Of a stretch of DNA of 64,000 nucleotides, positions 49,793 to 58,950 are shown piece by piece. The translations under genes and the position numbers were made by a program. Every line of letters starts with the position of its first letter. Position 1 is the first letter of the stretch. The notes under the pieces are model-generated. The model saw only the letters and a program-made list of their open reading frames with translations. It made no database searches and was not told the DNA's origin. The stretch is from Cohnella abietis (GTDB taxonomy: Bacteria > Bacillota > Bacilli > Paenibacillales > Paenibacillaceae): assembly GCF_004295585.1 (NCBI RefSeq), contig NZ_AP019400.1, positions 1,641,501 through 1,705,500 of the forward strand. Direction: 5' to 3'.

Positions 49793-51007
49793 TCATTTTG
49801 TCAATTTGTCTGCTGGTCCTGCCCATATCCCCGGCTTTTCTTCCCAGCTCCAGCCATTCAATTGCCTGCCGAGAGGGAGTCGCTCCCAGCCGGAACTAAC
49901 TCTTGCTTGGATAGTCTCCCAAGGTTTGATACCGCTAGTTGCGCTTAGGTGCTCAACGCTAAAGGCACCGACCGCCACAGCTCCGTTCATCGTATCCTCA
50001 GGTCCCAGATTAAGGAGAAGACCATGAATGAAACCTGCGATTGTACAATCTCCGGCCCCAGTTGTGCCTGCTACTTGGGTCCGATAACAAGGCGCCCATA
50101 GCTCCCTATTGCTCCATTCGTCGTGCCATTCCGGTGTCAAATGGTTTGCGTGATCCAACAAAAGCTGCTGAGAAGTGCGCATATACAATCCCGATGCACC
50201 AAGCTTAAGCACAACCATGCCGCAGCCTAATGCGAGAAGACTATCGGCAAGCTCTTGAATCGTTTCCACAGATACCAAGTCGCAAAGCTCTTCGCCTGTG
50301 TGGGCTAATTGCTCATACAGCTCGCGATTAACCATCATTAGCATTTCTTCGAGGCTAGGCATGAAAACATCAACATAGGGAAGTGATTTCGTTAATATGC
50401 TGATCCAATCTGCTGACAAAGCGGCAGTTCCTTTTCCGGGCATCGCCATGTCAAGTGAGACGATCATTCCTTTTTCTTGAGCAGTACGAAGAATGCTGGA
50501 CAGACGATCTCCACTGTCGGCATACATGCCCTTCATCAGTGGGGGATAGCCGAAATGGAAATGGCGGGCTCCATTACTCTGTTCCCAAGCAACATCAAGC
50601 TCTGAAAATGTATCATTTGTTCCAGGACAGTGTAGGAAAGTGCGATCTATTCCAGGAGGATTGACAACAAGAGTATAGGAGCTTGTTTCCCCAGTCGCTT
50701 GAATGATGCCCTCTGTAAGCACGGGATCAATACCTCTTAGCAAGTTAAGTGTCAAGCTTCCAAGGAAATCGTCACTTACCTTTCCATTGAGTCGAACATT
50801 CGTACCTAATTGATGCAGTGCGATACCCGTGTTGGACACAGAGCCGCCAGTACAGAATTGCGCCTCGCCTACTTCTATTAAGCTGCCTGGTGTTAATTGA
50901 CTGCTACTAGGTTCACCTAAGCGGTGAAACCTCGGGATAATATCAACCGATATATGTCCACACACCAATACGTCCGTCGTTTCTGTTGATCGCTTATTGT
51001 TTGACAT
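49793..51007 (-). CDS. PfkB-family sugar kinase
   Basis: 404 residues; ATG 51007 chosen because it is followed at once by the family start (DVLVCGHISVDIIPRFHRLG) and overlaps the upstream stop by 14 bases. The glycine-rich GGSVSNTGIALHQLG near residue 55 binds sugar, and GTTGAGDC carries the catalytic Asp320. It phosphorylates a ketose or related sugar using ATP; the exact sugar is unknown. The C-terminus (KPWETIQARVSSGWERL) is longer than in ribokinase. Confidence 0.85.
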   Translation of the reverse strand: MSNNKRSTETTDVLVCGHISVDIIPRFHRLGEPSSSQLTPGSLIEVGEAQFCTGGSVSNTGIALHQLGTNVRLNGKVSDDFLGSLTLNLLRGIDPVLTEGIIQATGETSSYTLVVNPPGIDRTFLHCPGTNDTFSELDVAWEQSNGARHFHFGYPPLMKGMYADSGDRLSSILRTAQEKGMIVSLDMAMPGKGTAALSADWISILTKSLPYVDVFMPSLEEMLMMVNRELYEQLAHTGEELCDLVSVETIQELADSLLALGCGMVVLKLGASGLYMRTSQQLLLDHANHLTPEWHDEWSNRELWAPCYRTQVAGTTGAGDCTIAGFIHGLLLNLGPEDTMNGAVAVGAFSVEHLSATSGIKPWETIQARVSSGWERLPLGRQLNGWSWEEKPGIWAGPADKLTK

Positions 51008-51896
51008 AGTTTCGCCAGTAAGCAACCGATTCCTGATGGTCTGGAATAATATTGAACTCCGTCGACCAAGCTTCACGGTGATAGATTTCAAATATGAGCT
51101 CTGCTTCTGTTGCACCGGATGCCTCGAGGGCTTCGATTACTTTATCCGCATGAATAATACCTATATCGTTGTAAGCTTTGGTGAATGGCCAATGCCTGCT
51201 TTGTCCAGCTTCCGTCTGCTGAAGATGAATAATAGGTGATTCACTGCCTAGCTCGCGGATCCAACGATACGGATCGCGATCGCTTGGATGTGGGGCATGA
51301 CCTGGATCTAGACACAGCTTAAAAGGAAGACCTGCTCCATCGTTCAGTCTCGCGAGTAGCTCTCTCGTCTCTTCGACTGTGTTGGCGTACTCTCTAGGGA
51401 TGGACATTGGCTCGAATATCATGCAAGTCATGCCGAGATCTCGACAAAACCAGCTAAGCTCTTGCCAATATTTAATGCCTTCAGCTGTTCTTTCTTCTCT
51501 ACGAACAGGATCGTCATAGTCTGAGAAGGTTAGAATACCGGGGTGACCGCCAGTCATTTTGGCTCCCATCCGTGAGGAAATAACCGCAAACTTCTTGAAC
51601 CAAGCAAGCCACGCATCTCGCTGTTTAGAATCTGGATGCATGAAGTGATTAACTCTAGTAAAAGAGCTTAGAAAGCTACTAGTTATAGACAGTCCGTATT
51701 TATCCGCATTCTCAATAATTTGCTCAGTCTGTTCCTCAACAATGTCGTCAGGCAAATAAACGTTAAGTAGATCGGCAACGAATTGAACATATTTGAGTCC
51801 CATTTCCTCGGCGACAATGCGAGTCCAAACCTTAGGCTCAGGATACTTGTTATTTGCAAATCCCATGTTAATTCCAAGCTTCAAATCAAGTGTCAT
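50994..51896 (-). CDS. Sugar phosphate isomerase/epimerase (xylose-isomerase-like TIM barrel)
   Basis: 300 residues. TIM barrel of the AP-endonuclease-2 fold with the expected metal ligands: Glu in IFEPMSIPREY, Asp and His in LCLDPGHAPHPSD, His in IIHLQQTE, Glu in LIFEIYHRE. It converts one ketose or its phosphate into another. First gene of the operon, followed by kinase and isomerase; the three together look like the entry steps for a less common sugar (a 6-deoxyhexose or pentose), which I cannot specify. Confidence 0.85.
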   Translation of the reverse strand: MTLDLKLGINMGFANNKYPEPKVWTRIVAEEMGLKYVQFVADLLNVYLPDDIVEEQTEQIIENADKYGLSITSSFLSSFTRVNHFMHPDSKQRDAWLAWFKKFAVISSRMGAKMTGGHPGILTFSDYDDPVRREERTAEGIKYWQELSWFCRDLGMTCMIFEPMSIPREYANTVEETRELLARLNDGAGLPFKLCLDPGHAPHPSDRDPYRWIRELGSESPIIHLQQTEAGQSRHWPFTKAYNDIGIIHADKVIEALEASGATEAELIFEIYHREAWSTEFNIIPDHQESVAYWRNYVKQ

Positions 51897-51923
51897 AGTT
51901 GAATTTTCCCCCAGTAACTTCGA

Positions 51924-51955
51924 TTACATTAACGTTAACATTAACGATAATGTAA
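51924..51955 (-). promoter_or_regulatory. Twin LacI-type operators before the isomerase-kinase operon
   Basis: TTAACGTTAA (51929-51938) and TTAACGATAA (51941-51950) sit 12 bases apart, just over one helix turn, inside an outer inverted repeat TTACATTA (51924-51931) / TAATGTAA (51948-51955). Position, some 30 bases before the start of the minus-strand operon, suits a repressor such as the LacI protein encoded at 52687-53727. Confidence 0.6.
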
Positions 51956-52076
51956 ATATAGAGTAGATTAGAATGTCTGTCAACGATTTCTGTTAGCGCG
52001 AAAGTTCTAATAGGAGCGAGTGTGTTTGCTGAACAAAATTCTCAAATAAGCACTCGGCTGTTGATCGACTTGTGCA

Positions 52077-52560
52077 GTGCGAAAATATCGAGCAACGGGG
52101 TTAGGGCAAGAGGTCCGGTATAGGCATGTTTGTTAAGAGATGTATGATTATTTCGAGCAACTGTGTTGGGAAGAGGCACGAATTGAGGTAGATGTACGAT
52201 TATTTCGAGCAACTGGGTTTGGAGGAGGCACGGTAGAAGGTAGATGTACGATTATTTCGAGCAACTGTATTAGGAAGAGGCACGAATGGAGGTAGATGTA
52301 CGATTATTTCGAGCAACTGTGTTGGGAAGAGGCACGATTGGCTGGAGATGTACGATTATTTCGAGCAACTGGGTTTGGAGGAGGCACGATTGAAGGTAGA
52401 TGTACGATTATTTCGAGCAACTGTGTTGGGAAGAGGCACGAATGGAGGTAGATGTACGATTATTTCGAGTAATTGGTTTGTGGAAGGGCACGGTTTGGTT
52501 GTAAATATACGATTATTTCGAACTACGAGGTTGTGATAGGGCACGGTTGGTGGGGGAAAT
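52077..52560. repeat. Tandem array of 52-bp repeats, eight clear units
   Basis: Units begin at 52141, 52193, 52245, 52297, 52349, 52401, 52453 and 52506; the first six steps are exactly 52 bases and the last 53. A degenerate unit precedes them. Each contains GATTATTTCGAGCAACTG then a purine-rich stretch with AGGCACG. The period is not a multiple of three, so it is not coding. The whole 51956-52686 interval holds no gene. There are no spacers, so it is not a CRISPR. Confidence 0.9.
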
Positions 52561-52631
52561 AGTGTTCGAACATACGAAAGTTCGCTAATGTTGCCATTTG
52601 CGGTCTGGCGGGTAAGATAAACTAGAATAAA

Positions 52632-52660
52632 TGCCCCAAAAGCTTATCACTTTTGGAGCA
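52632..52660 (-). terminator. Terminator of the LacI gene (minus strand)
   Basis: CCAAAAG (52636-52642) pairs with CTTTTGG (52650-52656), with outer TGC/GCA pairs and a TTTATT tail on the minus strand. Confidence 0.65.
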
Positions 52661-52686
52661 TCCATCCGCTGCTGAAAAAACGTGAC

Positions 52687-53727
52687 TTATAGCAGAAGCG
52701 ATTTTGTACTTTCACGGATAACGAGCCTAGTATCAACGACTTCGTGGTAGCGTACATCGGAATTTTGCTTATATATTCGTTTCAATAGAATTTCAAATGC
52801 TTTGCGGGAGGTTTTACCTTTGGAGTTGCTTACACTCGTTAGTGGAAAGGGAATGAACATCCGAGATTGAATGTTATCGAAACCGACAACGCTTATATTT
52901 TCCGGAACCTTGATATTATGCTTGTTCAGGATAAAAATAGATTCCCACGCCATCATATCGTTAAATGCGAATATGGCTGTGAACTCTAACTTCGACTTCA
53001 AGACTTCATTAAGCTCATTTCGAGAGCCACCAGAGATGTTAGATACCTCGCGGATAAGCTCAGACTTAACGGGGATTCCATATTCCATCATTGCCCGGGT
53101 ATAACCTATCAACCGTTCACGCGCACTAGAAATCGAATGATGTGCATTAAGAAATAGGATGCTCTGATGACCGCGTTCCAACAGATGTATGGTGGCTAAG
53201 TAGCCGCCTTTTTCATCATCGCTCACGACATAGTCCATCGTATCGTTGTCCAAATGGCGCCCAAGTAGCACGAAAGGTGTTCCTGTGCGCTGAAGAATCT
53301 CCATATTATTGTCGCTACCTTGAGAAGGGCAAATGATGATGCCATCCACGTTCTTGGACAAAGCTGAGAATATCGCTTTTTTCTCAACCTCTTGATCCTC
53401 ATAGGAGTTCAAGATGAATGTCGTATAATCCTGCGTCCTTGCTGCTCTCTCGATTTCCTTAACAGCAATAGAGAAGTGAGGATTCGATACATCAGCGACA
53501 ATCACAGCGATTGTTTTAGTCATACCTGAACGCAGCGAACTGGCCAATGTGTTCCCGATATAGCCAAGCTCCTGCGCCTTTTCTTGGATCAGCTTAATAG
53601 TGGTCGCTGAGATATCCTCTTTATTCTTAAGCGCTCGGGAAACCGTGTTGACCGTAAAACCAGTCTGCTCAGCGATATCCTTTAATGTGGTAGCTTTGAC
53701 GTTATGCCGCCCATTTTCCTCGCCCAT
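52687..53727 (-). CDS. LacI-family transcriptional regulator
   Basis: 346 residues. Helix-turn-helix TTLKDIAEQTGFTVNTVSRAL (13-33), hinge LGYIGNTLASSLRSGMT, and a ligand-binding domain (IAVIVADVSNPHFS, VVGFDNI near 285). It lies upstream of the isomerase-kinase operon in the same direction, with the 52-bp repeat array between, and probably represses it through the TTAACGTTAA sites; this is inference. Start ATG with AAGGAA upstream. Confidence 0.92.
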   Translation of the reverse strand: MGEENGRHNVKATTLKDIAEQTGFTVNTVSRALKNKEDISATTIKLIQEKAQELGYIGNTLASSLRSGMTKTIAVIVADVSNPHFSIAVKEIERAARTQDYTTFILNSYEDQEVEKKAIFSALSKNVDGIIICPSQGSDNNMEILQRTGTPFVLLGRHLDNDTMDYVVSDDEKGGYLATIHLLERGHQSILFLNAHHSISSARERLIGYTRAMMEYGIPVKSELIREVSNISGGSRNELNEVLKSKLEFTAIFAFNDMMAWESIFILNKHNIKVPENISVVGFDNIQSRMFIPFPLTSVSNSKGKTSRKAFEILLKRIYKQNSDVRYHEVVDTRLVIRESTKSLLL

Positions 53728-53959
53728 TTCATCATTCCTTATCCCACGTTTCAGTTGTCAATATTATAGTTCTAAATATGCGTGACATAGAGCCTAATTG
53801 TCAATATTCGTGAGTACAGAGAAGACTATTGAGCAAGGAAGTGTGCTCGACAGTTACTGTAGAATTATATAATAGGTCAGTTCCTTCCCAGATGTAACAA
53901 TGAACCAAAGCTCGCCTTAAGGTGGTCTTGAAAATAAAAATCTTTTTCTAATAAGGTAC

Positions 53960-54009
53960 TTGAATTTTCCAGAGTATTTGTTTATATTGAAATGGTAACG
54001 CAACCATTT
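53960..54009 (+). promoter_or_regulatory. Promoter and main operator of the LacI-GH78 operon
   Basis: TTGAAT (53960-53965), 17 bases, TATATT (53983-53988). The palindromic AAATGGTAACGCAACCATTT (53990-54009) covers the start region. The same 20 bases recur at 55475 inside the GH78 gene. The rest of 53728-53959 shows no gene. Confidence 0.75.
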
Positions 54010-54025
54010 TGAATGGAGAACACAA

Positions 54026-55081
54026 ATGGTAACCTTAAAAGATGTAGCAGAATTGGCAGGAGTTGCTCCGATCACGGTCTCGCGAGTAATTAATTATCCT
54101 CAATCCGTTAAAGAACGGACTCGCTTGAAAGTAGAGCGTGCGATCAAGCAATTAAATTACTCTCCTAACAATATTGCGCGAAGTCTGGTGACCAACCGTA
54201 CGAATATTATTGGGGTACTGCTTTCCAATATAGCGAACCCTTACTTCTCAGAATTCATTCTCGGAGTAGAGACTAAAGCTAGGAAGCTTGGGAAGAGTAT
54301 TATTATTTGCAATGCAATGGACTATGAGAGTGCGAAGAGTAATGTAAATCTATTATTGGAGCAACGAGTCGATGGTATGATCTTTACCTCGTTGGAGTTC
54401 GATTCCATTGCTCTCCAAGAGCAGCTTTTTAGAGAATTGGAAGAGATTAACGAGAATCGAAAGCATACCGTTCCAATTGTGCTCGTTGATCCTTTTCCTA
54501 GGCAGACGCTGCTTCCATCGATTCTGATCGATAACTATATGGCAGGATCTTTGGCGATGGAGCATCTCCACGAATTAGGACACGAAGTCATCGCCCATTT
54601 GAACTTGAATAGGGATGCGAATGTATGGATTGATCGTTTTAGGGCGTATAGAGATGCTCAGGCGAAAAAGGGGATTCAGCTTAACACGGGTCACATCGCC
54701 CTTATTGACAAGGAAGATGTCCGAGTGGCAGAAGAGGCCGCTTATTCCTTACTTCGGGCTGATCCGAGGCCAACAGCAATCTTTGCTGCTAATGATTTAT
54801 TAGCTGTAGGAGCACTTCAAGCCGCTCATCGGATGAAAATCAAGATCCCCGAAGAGTTATCTATTATCGGTATAGACGGGAATGATATTGCTAAGCACAG
54901 CTATCCAAGAATGACGACGGTAGCTCATCCCCGTTACCAATTAGGAGAGTTGTCAGCGGAATTGCTGATCGATTTGATTAATGGGAAGGAAGATGTAGCG
55001 AGGCAAATGGTTAATTGCACACTTCAGGTAAATGAAAGCACAGGCCCCGTACTAATACAGCCGGAGGGAATTCATGAGTAG
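54026..55081 (+). CDS. LacI-family transcriptional regulator of the GH78 operon
   Basis: 351 residues. Helix-turn-helix VTLKDVAELAGVAPITVSRV at the very start, hinge LNYSPNNIARSL, effector domain with NIANPYFSEFILGVE and LSIIGIDGNDIAKHSYP. It is the first gene of its operon and overlaps the GH78 gene by eight bases, so it is likely self-regulated through the operator at 53990. TGGAGAA precedes the ATG. Confidence 0.92.
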   Translation: MVTLKDVAELAGVAPITVSRVINYPQSVKERTRLKVERAIKQLNYSPNNIARSLVTNRTNIIGVLLSNIANPYFSEFILGVETKARKLGKSIIICNAMDYESAKSNVNLLLEQRVDGMIFTSLEFDSIALQEQLFRELEEINENRKHTVPIVLVDPFPRQTLLPSILIDNYMAGSLAMEHLHELGHEVIAHLNLNRDANVWIDRFRAYRDAQAKKGIQLNTGHIALIDKEDVRVAEEAAYSLLRADPRPTAIFAANDLLAVGALQAAHRMKIKIPEELSIIGIDGNDIAKHSYPRMTTVAHPRYQLGELSAELLIDLINGKEDVARQMVNCTLQVNESTGPVLIQPEGIHE

Positions 55082-57467
55082 CAGGATAGATTGGCAAGCA
55101 AAATGGATATGGAGCTCGGGAGAACCGACAACTCTTATTGAAGGAAAGCATGAGATCGTTTATTTTCGGAGAAGCTTCACTGTAACGGATATTGAATCTG
55201 CCGAGCTTGTGTCGCATATATCCGCTGACAGTCGTTACCGGTTATATCTTAACGGCGTGTCAGCCAGCGTTGGTCCATCTAAGGGAGACCGGTTTACTCA
55301 TTATTATGAGACTGTTGATTTGACGAAGCTATTGGTTGCTGGACTAAACACATTGGCGGTCAAGGTCGTACATTACACCCCTTATGAGCCATTCCGCTTA
55401 GGAGATGGAGGACCCGCGTCAGTATGGCGATCAAACAAGGGTGTTTTCTTATTCGAGGGTACTTTAGTGCAACAAAATGGTAACGCAACCATTTCTCTTT
55501 CAAGCAATGAAGAATGGGAATGTCTTGTTGATAATGCGATTAGCTTTGAAGCCGGTGAGCAGGAAACACTCTACGTTGGTGGAACGGAACGTGTGGACGG
55601 AGAGAAGCTGCCGTTCGGGTGGCAGAGGAATGAAGATGCCGCTACGGGATGGAAACCTTCAGTCGTTGTCTCGGATATTATGGATACGATGTTTGGACAA
55701 TTAACTCCTTGGCCACTGATGCCAAGAACGATTCCTTCGATGTATGAACACAAGAGAGGATTTGTGGGTGTTAAGCGCATAAGCACGTCAAAAGCCGAGC
55801 CTGTGTTTCATCTGTTAAACAATCAAGTACAATCACAGTTTTGGGTAGTTGCACCCGGTGAAAAGTTTGTGGTTGAGCTTGACGCAGGGGAATTACTGAC
55901 GGGTTACTTGACTCTGGACATATCTGGCGGAAAGGGCGCGAATATTGAAATCTTGTGCTCAGAGTGCTATGAGAAGGAGCCCGAATCGACGATCAGAAGG
56001 AACAAAGATATTCGTTATGATCCCGAAGGTCGTCAGCTCTTTGGAGAGAAAGACATCTATATTGCAGCAGGCGTAGGAAGCTTTGAACGGGGGATTATGG
56101 AATGTTACGAGCCTTTCGAGTTTCGTACCTTCCGATACGTCAAGCTCACGATTGAAGCAAGTGAGCAAGAGCTTCGACTGCACCGTTTTAACTTTCGGGA
56201 GACAGGTTATCCCCTTGAAGTCAAGGCATCGTTCCAATCCTCTGACGAAACATTCACACCCTTATGGGATATCAGTATCAACACCCTAAAAAGGTGCATG
56301 CATGAAACCTATGAAGATTGTCCCTACTACGAACAGCTTCAATATATTATGGATACCCGTCTACAGGCATTGTTTACATTCCAGCTAAGTGCGGATGACC
56401 GGCTTGCTAGAAAAGCCATTTTTGATTTTCATAGCTCACTTATGCCGAACGGTATGATTCAGAGTCGCTATCCATCTTTGTATCCACAAGTTATACCTGG
56501 CTTTTCCGTGTATTGGGTCATGATGGTTGCAGACCATTATCGCTATTTCGGAGACCTATCACTTGTTCGCAAATATTTACCAACTGTTGATGCGATCTTA
56601 GGCTGGTTCGATGCTAAAGTTAATGAGAATGGATTAGTTGGAAAATTGCCCGCGGAAGTATGGTCCTTCGTGGATTGGGTAGAAGAATGGCGTCATAGCC
56701 AAGGGGTGCCTAAAGCGAATGAAAGCGGTCCTCTAACTTTCTATAGTCTTATATATGCATCTGCCCTTCAGACAGCAGCGGATCTTAACTTACAGGTCGG
56801 GCGTCACTCAACAGCGGAAGAATACATATCACGCGCGGAAAATGTGAAGAGAGCAGTCCGGCAATATTGCTGGTCTGAGGATGAGCAAATGTTCGAGGAT
56901 GGTCCAGGTACAGGATTATATTCTCAGCATGCACAAATCTGGGGAGTGCTTTCTGGAACGATTGAGGGAGTAGAAGCAAGCCAGCTAATGGATCGCATGC
57001 TGTCAAATCAACAATTGCCTGCTGTTTCATACGCCATGTCATTCTTCCTGTTTCGTTCTCTGGAGAAGACCGGGAGATATGAACGATCCTTTGAGCTATG
57101 GGATATTTGGAGAAAGCTCGCTGCGCTTGGGTTAACGACTTGGGTTGAGGATCCAGTATCGCAAAGAAGCGATTGCCATGGCTGGGGAGCGGTTCCTATT
57201 TATGAATTTACGAGTCAAATTCTCGGTGTACAGCCGGCTGAAAACGGTTACCAACGCATTCTCATTAAGCCGAATACAGGCAGCCTCTCTTGGGCAGAAG
57301 GTACGGTGGCAACACCTGTAGGTGAAGTTCAAGTCGCCTGGCGCAAAGAGGATAATGGAAATCTGAACCTTACGGTGTACAGTCCGAAAGGGATACCCGT
57401 GCGAATCGAGCTGCCGGATGGCAGCGTCCATGAATATGTTCATGGAGGAAATTGGAGTACAACATAA
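55074..57467 (+). CDS. GH78 alpha-L-rhamnosidase-like enzyme
   Basis: 797 residues, no signal peptide. N-terminal beta-sandwich domains (WQAKWIWSSGEPTT, YFRRSFTV, SADSRYRLYLNGV), then an (alpha/alpha)6 barrel starting HETYEDCPYYEQLQYIMDTR near residue 410, the family's active-site entry, and WVEDPVSQRSDCHGWGAVP near 690, then a C-terminal beta-sandwich. It releases terminal alpha-L-rhamnose, for instance from rhamnogalacturonan. ATG overlaps the regulator stop. An exact copy of the operator lies within codons near 134-140 of this gene. Confidence 0.85.
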   Translation: MSSRIDWQAKWIWSSGEPTTLIEGKHEIVYFRRSFTVTDIESAELVSHISADSRYRLYLNGVSASVGPSKGDRFTHYYETVDLTKLLVAGLNTLAVKVVHYTPYEPFRLGDGGPASVWRSNKGVFLFEGTLVQQNGNATISLSSNEEWECLVDNAISFEAGEQETLYVGGTERVDGEKLPFGWQRNEDAATGWKPSVVVSDIMDTMFGQLTPWPLMPRTIPSMYEHKRGFVGVKRISTSKAEPVFHLLNNQVQSQFWVVAPGEKFVVELDAGELLTGYLTLDISGGKGANIEILCSECYEKEPESTIRRNKDIRYDPEGRQLFGEKDIYIAAGVGSFERGIMECYEPFEFRTFRYVKLTIEASEQELRLHRFNFRETGYPLEVKASFQSSDETFTPLWDISINTLKRCMHETYEDCPYYEQLQYIMDTRLQALFTFQLSADDRLARKAIFDFHSSLMPNGMIQSRYPSLYPQVIPGFSVYWVMMVADHYRYFGDLSLVRKYLPTVDAILGWFDAKVNENGLVGKLPAEVWSFVDWVEEWRHSQGVPKANESGPLTFYSLIYASALQTAADLNLQVGRHSTAEEYISRAENVKRAVRQYCWSEDEQMFEDGPGTGLYSQHAQIWGVLSGTIEGVEASQLMDRMLSNQQLPAVSYAMSFFLFRSLEKTGRYERSFELWDIWRKLAALGLTTWVEDPVSQRSDCHGWGAVPIYEFTSQILGVQPAENGYQRILIKPNTGSLSWAEGTVATPVGEVQVAWRKEDNGNLNLTVYSPKGIPVRIELPDGSVHEYVHGGNWSTT
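55475..55494 (+). promoter_or_regulatory. Second copy of the LacI-type operator inside the GH78 gene
   Basis: AAATGGTAACGCAACCATTT, identical over 20 bases to 53990-54009 and 1485 bases from it. In the reading frame it encodes QNGNATI. Reminiscent of the auxiliary operator within lacZ. Confidence 0.7.
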
Positions 57468-57532
57468 CAGTAAGGTTTTTAATGTGCAAAGCATTGAAAA
57501 TAAATGAATGAGATAAAGGGGAGTCATAAAAA

Positions 57533-58873
57533 ATGAAAAAGATGGCTAAGTTTTGGGGAGTTTGGTCGATTTGTGTAGCATTAATTTTAATGTTAGCAGC
57601 GTGTGGTTCCGGCAATAAAGAATCGGGTACGAACGAATTACCGGATGCATCGAAAGCATCACCGTCTGGCGGTTCAACAGAGCAGGTAACGCTTAAATTT
57701 CTTTATATTTGGCCTGAGTACGAAGACAAGATGAACGAAACGATCAAAAACTTTGAAGCAGCGAATCCCAATATTAAAATCAAACCAGAAATCGTACCTT
57801 GGGATAAGGTCATCGAGGTTCTTCAAACCAAGGTTGCTTCTAAGCAAGAGCCTGATATTTCTTTCGGGTGGACACATTGGATGGCACCGTTCGTTAATGA
57901 GGTTGATGCAGCACTCCCATTAGATAAGTATCTGAACGAGGATGAGGCTTGGAAAAATTCGTTTGTCCGTAACGATCTGCTAGCAACAAGTATTGTAAGT
58001 CCAGAGAAGCCGTATATTTCCAACATTCCGTTTAAGCTCTCGTTCCAAGTCGTCATCTATAACAAAAAGATTTTCCAAGATAATCAGCTGCAAATTCCGC
58101 AAACGTTGGAGCAATTCGAATCGGTCATGTCAGCTCTATCCTCGAAAAATATCATTCCTCTTGCTGCCAGCGGTAAAGATGGAGGCCTAAGTATTCTTAA
58201 AGATTCATTGGCAGGTATGAACTTCTTACGCAATGGAACAGCGACCGGGGATTGGTTAAAGGGCGAGGAAAGCTATTCATCCCCCGAATATATTCAAGCG
58301 ATGGAGCTTACGAAAAAATGGTTTAATCAGGGTTACTTTGGTAAGGATTCGTTCGCAGTTGGTGGAGACGAGGTTTCAAATCTATTGCTCAGCAAAAAAG
58401 CAGCTATGGTATTAGGAAACAACAATCAGATCTCAGCACTTCAGCCTCAAATCGACGATGAGCTCGGAGCCTTCTTGTTCCCTGCACAAGAAGGCATGAA
58501 AGCTCAAGCCCCACTTACTGCTGATGGTTTTTTCGTACTGAAGGCGAGTAAGTACCCAGAGGAATCGGTTACTTTCTTGAAATATTTGACGAGCAAGGAA
58601 AACCAGAAGCTTTGGGCGGAATCAACGCAAGCGATGCCAGTCTTGAAGGAACTGAAGACTGGGAACGAGACGCTTGATACGCTTATCGATCAAGTTGCAT
58701 CTAGCGCATCAGATTATCCTAAGCAGCAGCTAAGCTACAATCCTGGTGAACTAGCTAAGCTATTACAGGCAAGCTTCGCTGAGTATTTGCTCAAGAGTGA
58801 CGCAAAGGCGGAAAAGATTGCAGAGAAGATGGAGAAGGATCATCGCAACGCCATAAATTCAGCTAAACAATAG
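57533..58873 (+). CDS. ABC sugar importer 3, solute-binding lipoprotein
   Basis: 446 residues. Lipoprotein signal with lipobox LAAC (Cys24), then the family-1 binding fold (VTLKFLYIWPEYEDKMNETI near 47; IPFKLSFQVVIYNKKIFQDN near 165). AAAGGGGAG lies nine bases before the ATG. Third importer of the window, in the LacI-GH78 operon, so its ligand probably carries rhamnose (inference). Confidence 0.9.
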   Translation: MKKMAKFWGVWSICVALILMLAACGSGNKESGTNELPDASKASPSGGSTEQVTLKFLYIWPEYEDKMNETIKNFEAANPNIKIKPEIVPWDKVIEVLQTKVASKQEPDISFGWTHWMAPFVNEVDAALPLDKYLNEDEAWKNSFVRNDLLATSIVSPEKPYISNIPFKLSFQVVIYNKKIFQDNQLQIPQTLEQFESVMSALSSKNIIPLAASGKDGGLSILKDSLAGMNFLRNGTATGDWLKGEESYSSPEYIQAMELTKKWFNQGYFGKDSFAVGGDEVSNLLLSKKAAMVLGNNNQISALQPQIDDELGAFLFPAQEGMKAQAPLTADGFFVLKASKYPEESVTFLKYLTSKENQKLWAESTQAMPVLKELKTGNETLDTLIDQVASSASDYPKQQLSYNPGELAKLLQASFAEYLLKSDAKAEKIAEKMEKDHRNAINSAKQ

Positions 58874-58896
58874 TTTTATATTTCCAAACGGTTAAT

Positions 58897-58925
58897 GACT
58901 GGCAAGCTTGTACATGTTGCCAGTC
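58897..58925 (+). terminator. Intercistronic stem-loop between binding protein and permease
   Basis: GACTGGCAA (58897-58905) pairs with TTGCCAGTC (58917-58925), loop of 11, no T-run. Same position as the hairpins at 1894 and 33925. Confidence 0.55.
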
Positions 58926-58950
58926 TCACGTTTGTGACGAGGAGAACCAC

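Noticed and set aside
52348-52536. Short open frame within the 52-bp array
   Set aside because: It arises from the repeats; the 52-base period shifts frame each unit, and no ribosome site is present.
52141-52560. CRISPR-like appearance of the regular repeats
   Set aside because: The 52-base units are directly adjacent with variation throughout; there are no unique spacers and no cas genes nearby.
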